Of a DNA stretch of 7,480 nucleotides, positions 5,372 to 7,480 are shown one piece after another. A model generated the notes under the pieces. The model was not told the origin of the DNA and ran no database searches. It saw only the letters and a program-made list of their open reading frames with translations. The stretch spans positions 1 to 7,480 of the forward strand of contig CAMEOC010000043.1 of the NCBI GenBank assembly GCA_945929285.1, in the 5' to 3' direction. Position 1 is the first letter of the stretch. Each line of letters starts with the position of its first letter. This stretch comes from an uncultured Mucispirillum sp. GTDB taxonomy: Bacteria > Chrysiogenota > Deferribacteres > Deferribacterales > Mucispirillaceae. The position numbers and the translations under genes were made by a program.

Positions 5372-7321
5372 CTACATCATAAAATACGGGTCTTTATCTA
5401 TTTTTAGCCTCATAGCACCTTTTTTATGTTTATTAAAAGTCTGCTGGGCATAGATTAAAGTTTTATTTAATTCGCTATTGCTTGTTGATTTTATAAGTAT
5501 TTCATACCTATATTTATTTTGTAGTTTTGATAAAAAAGCATCTTTAATAGAATATATTTTCACATTACTACTGCATATATTTTTTAAGTTATTATAAACT
5601 ATTTTTGCAACAAGATAACATTCTTCTTGATTAATATAGCTAAAAATAAGCCTTGCCAGTTTAGTAAAAGGTGGGTAGGCAGTTACTTTTCTTCTTTTTA
5701 TTTCCCAGTTATAAAATTCTAAATCAGGATTATTTATCATCTCAAAAATAAATGTTTCTGGGTTTGAAGTTTGTATAAAAACTTTACCGCTTAAATGTTC
5801 TCTGCCGGCTCTACCTGCAACCTGCACCAGTAACTGATATACTTTTTCCATAGCTCTAAAATCAGGCAGTGCAATAATATTATCAATACCCAATACACCT
5901 ACAAAAGTAACATTAGGAAAATGCAGTCCTTTTGCAATAATCTGCGTACCTATTAAAATATTTGCTTCTTTATTTTCAAACTTTTTTAAGTTTTTATCTA
6001 ATGTTTTAAAGGATGATGTGCTTTGGGTATCTATGCGTATTACCTTATTTGGAAACATATTTTCAAGAAATTCTTCCACTTTTTCAGTGCCTGCACCATA
6101 TTCTTTAAATAAACTTGAGCCACAGGCAGAGCATGTTAATTTATGGTATTCTGTATCACAGTATCTACAAAATGTTTTTTGTTTTGATTTAGAAGTTATA
6201 AGCCCAACAGAGCAGTTTAAGCATGTGGCAACCTGTCCGCACTGCTGGCAGTATAGGTATGTGGCATAGCCTAGCCTGTTTAATAAAAGTATGGCCTGCT
6301 GGTCGTTTTTTACTACACTGCATAATTCATTGTAAATTGGTTCTGCAATAAGTGAGCCTATTAATTCATGCTGTTTTATATCAATAATATTTATTTCCGG
6401 CAGTGTGGCACTATTTGGCCTGTCATTTAATTGATGAAGTATATATTTATTTATACTTGCATTATATAATGATTCAATAGAAGGGGTGGCACTGCCTAAA
6501 ATAACAGGAATATTTAATAAATTACCATAAAGCACAGCCATATCCCGCAGGTTATAAGCAGGGGATTCATCTTGTTTATATGATGATTCATGTTCTTCAT
6601 CCACTATAATGAGCCCAATATTTTTAGCAGGAATAAATAAAGCACTTCTTGCCCCAAGCATAAATTGAGATTTACCTGTTGCAAAATCTATAAAATTTTT
6701 TTTTCTTGCTTTATCTGTTAATTTATAGTGAAATACTGATGGAGTAATACCAAGCCTTTGCCCCATTCTTTTTATAAGCTGAGGGGTTAGGGAAATTTCT
6801 GGCACAATATATAAAACCTGCTTGCCTTTAGCCATAACTTTTTTTGCAACTTCTTGGTATATTTCTGTTTTACCACTACCAGTAATACCTTTTATTAAGT
6901 GACATGAATATTTTTCTATATTTATACTTTCAACTATTTCTTTTTGGTTTTCTGTTAAAGTAATATTAACCTGGTTACAGGGTGGAATATCTTCTGTTTC
7001 AAAAAGCTCTGTATTTAATAATTTTTCAGATATTAAGCCGTGCAGCACAAGCCCAAGAGGGCAGGCATAGTAGGAAGAAATTTGTTTTAAAAAATTTATA
7101 TAAGTATAAGAAAACAATGGTTTTTCATCATAAACCATTAGTATTTCTTTACACTCAAAATCTTGTGATGTAGTTTTTTCTATAACAATACCAGTTAATG
7201 TTCTTTTACCAAAGGGCACAACAACACGTTGTCCTATTTCTATTAACCCTTGATAACAATAAGTATATACTCCTTCTGTGGGAACAGAAAGGAGTATATT
7301 ATAGTAATTGTTATTATCCAT
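5372..7321 (-). CDS. priA: Replication restart primosomal helicase PriA
   Basis: PriA is a 3'-to-5' superfamily 2 DNA helicase that recognises stalled or recombinational forks and reloads the replicative helicase. This 649-residue protein has the N-terminal 3'-DNA-binding region (about 8-100, VPTEGVYTY...GQRVVVPFGKRTLTGIVIE), Walker A GITGSGKT (145-152), VPEISLTPQ (173-181), GARSALF (223-229), DEEH (241-244), GSATPS (276-281), GTQIIAKG (458-465) and QVAGRAGR (500-507). All eight zinc-binding cysteines are present (358, 361, 367, 370, 385, 388, 397, 400), followed by a C-terminal domain containing YPPF. It is shorter than E. coli PriA (732) but complete. Two differences stand out: NRLGY where NRRGY is common, and KGLHFP where KGHDFP is common. 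The ATG overlaps the upstream acyl-CoA synthetase stop as TAATG, without a good Shine-Dalgarno sequence, suggesting coupled translation. Codons 8-19 form a strong hairpin. Confidence 0.97.
   Translation of the reverse strand: MDNNNYYNILLSVPTEGVYTYCYQGLIEIGQRVVVPFGKRTLTGIVIEKTTSQDFECKEILMVYDEKPLFSYTYINFLKQISSYYACPLGLVLHGLISEKLLNTELFETEDIPPCNQVNITLTENQKEIVESINIEKYSCHLIKGITGSGKTEIYQEVAKKVMAKGKQVLYIVPEISLTPQLIKRMGQRLGITPSVFHYKLTDKARKKNFIDFATGKSQFMLGARSALFIPAKNIGLIIVDEEHESSYKQDESPAYNLRDMAVLYGNLLNIPVILGSATPSIESLYNASINKYILHQLNDRPNSATLPEINIIDIKQHELIGSLIAEPIYNELCSVVKNDQQAILLLNRLGYATYLYCQQCGQVATCLNCSVGLITSKSKQKTFCRYCDTEYHKLTCSACGSSLFKEYGAGTEKVEEFLENMFPNKVIRIDTQSTSSFKTLDKNLKKFENKEANILIGTQIIAKGLHFPNVTFVGVLGIDNIIALPDFRAMEKVYQLLVQVAGRAGREHLSGKVFIQTSNPETFIFEMINNPDLEFYNWEIKRRKVTAYPPFTKLARLIFSYINQEECYLVAKIVYNNLKNICSSNVKIYSIKDAFLSKLQNKYRYEILIKSTSNSELNKTLIYAQQTFNKHKKGAMRLKIDKDPYFMM
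7265..7299 (-). other. Strong hairpin inside the first codons of priA
   Basis: On the + strand ATATACTCCTTCTGT (7265-7279) pairs with ACAGAA-A-GGAGTATAT (7284-7299) over a GGGA loop: 15 base pairs with one bulged A at 7288. In the priA mRNA this spans codons 8-19 (N-I-L-L-S-V-P-T-E-G-V-Y), starting 22 bases after the A of the start codon, and its 3' arm holds the Shine-Dalgarno-like AGAAGGAG. No T-run follows on either strand, so it is not a terminator. A role in priA translation or mRNA stability is inference. Confidence 0.75.
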
Positions 7322-7480
7322 TAAAGTTTGCCGTTTCTAACAAGTTCTTTTAACTCTCTTTTTAAAACTTTACCTGTGGCAGTAAGTGGTATTTCATCTA
7401 TCACTTTAATAATACGAGGAAGTTTGAAGTTAGCTAAATGTTTTGCTAAATAATTACGCAGTCCTTTTTCGTCTACTGTT
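7321..7480 (-). CDS. AMP-forming acyl-CoA synthetase/ligase (C-terminal tail only)
   Basis: Read on the - strand, the frame entering at the window edge gives 52 residues ending at a TAA (7323-7321). It is the C-terminal subdomain of an ANL-superfamily adenylating enzyme: GLRNYLAKHLANFKLPRIIK, VIDEIPLTATGKVLKREL, then KELVRNGKL. The P-x-T-x-TGK motif carries the lysine that catalyses adenylate formation, and K-x-P-R is the preceding conserved strand. The sequence fits medium- or long-chain acyl-CoA synthetases best, but the substrate cannot be set from the tail; acyl-ACP or other acid ligases remain possible. The gene starts outside the window. Its stop overlaps the priA start by one base (TAATG), so the two are probably cotranscribed. 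Confidence 0.85.
   Translation of the reverse strand, partial: TVDEKGLRNYLAKHLANFKLPRIIKVIDEIPLTATGKVLKRELKELVRNGKL

Noticed and set aside
6018..6269. Open frame on the + strand inside priA, with Cys/His-rich product
   Set aside because: It mirrors the zinc-binding region of priA on the other strand; the apparent Cys/His content is a by-product of that. The + frame at 6982-7173 is also a shadow of priA.
7265..7299. The priA hairpin as a rho-independent terminator
   Set aside because: Neither strand has a T-run after the stem.

Overview
The window is AT-rich bacterial chromosome (strong A/T bias at third codon positions, AT-rich intergenic DNA, purine-rich Shine-Dalgarno sequences such as AAGAGG, AGGAGG and AGGGG). 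The gene set (tryptophan synthase beta, YicC ribonuclease, slipin/SPFH protein, CoaBC, PriA, AMP-forming acyl-CoA synthetase) is typical of a free-replicating Gram-negative-type bacterium. An AT-rich member of the Deferribacterota, such as a Mucispirillum relative, would fit, but this is a guess from composition and gene content and the sequence here does not prove it. No tRNA, rRNA, CRISPR array, insertion sequence or phage gene was seen.

Layout: (1) 1-674, + strand: 3' part of trpB, with no trpA after it. (2) 690-2284, + strand: a small accessory-looking block. It holds a 114-aa soluble protein of unknown function behind its own likely promoter and followed by a strong hairpin terminator, a 153-aa exported protein of unknown function, a doubtful 65-aa membrane ORF, and a 159-aa exported Sel1-repeat protein whose start overlaps that ORF by ATGA. 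(3) 2285-2336: a convergent junction carrying a pentanucleotide (TATAT) tandem repeat that also encodes the last residues of yicC. (4) yicC on the - strand (2325-3197), divergent from a slipin gene on the + strand (3350-4102), with likely promoters for both in the 152-bp gap. (5) coaBC (4154 onward, + strand), reached through an intercistronic terminator hairpin and broken by an apparent one-base deletion near its 3' end: the reading frame stops at 5212, while the missing C-terminus continues in another frame to 5367. (6) priA on the - strand (5372-7321), convergent with coaBC, overlapping by one base (TAATG) the stop codon of an acyl-CoA synthetase gene that runs out of the window.

How the genes relate: yicC, coaBC and priA belong to a widely conserved bacterial neighbourhood (yicC/yloC - gmk - rpoZ - coaBC - priA, as in Bacillus). 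Here they are still close together but lie in mixed orientations, gmk and rpoZ are absent and a slipin gene is inserted, so this looks like a scrambled remnant of that cluster. I found no convincing new defence or mobile system. The observations most worth checking are the coaBC frameshift, a 15-bp hairpin inside the first codons of priA, the two terminator-then-RBS junctions, a shared ATTGCAAAAAT promoter element, and the unrecognised exported proteins of the 690-2284 block.
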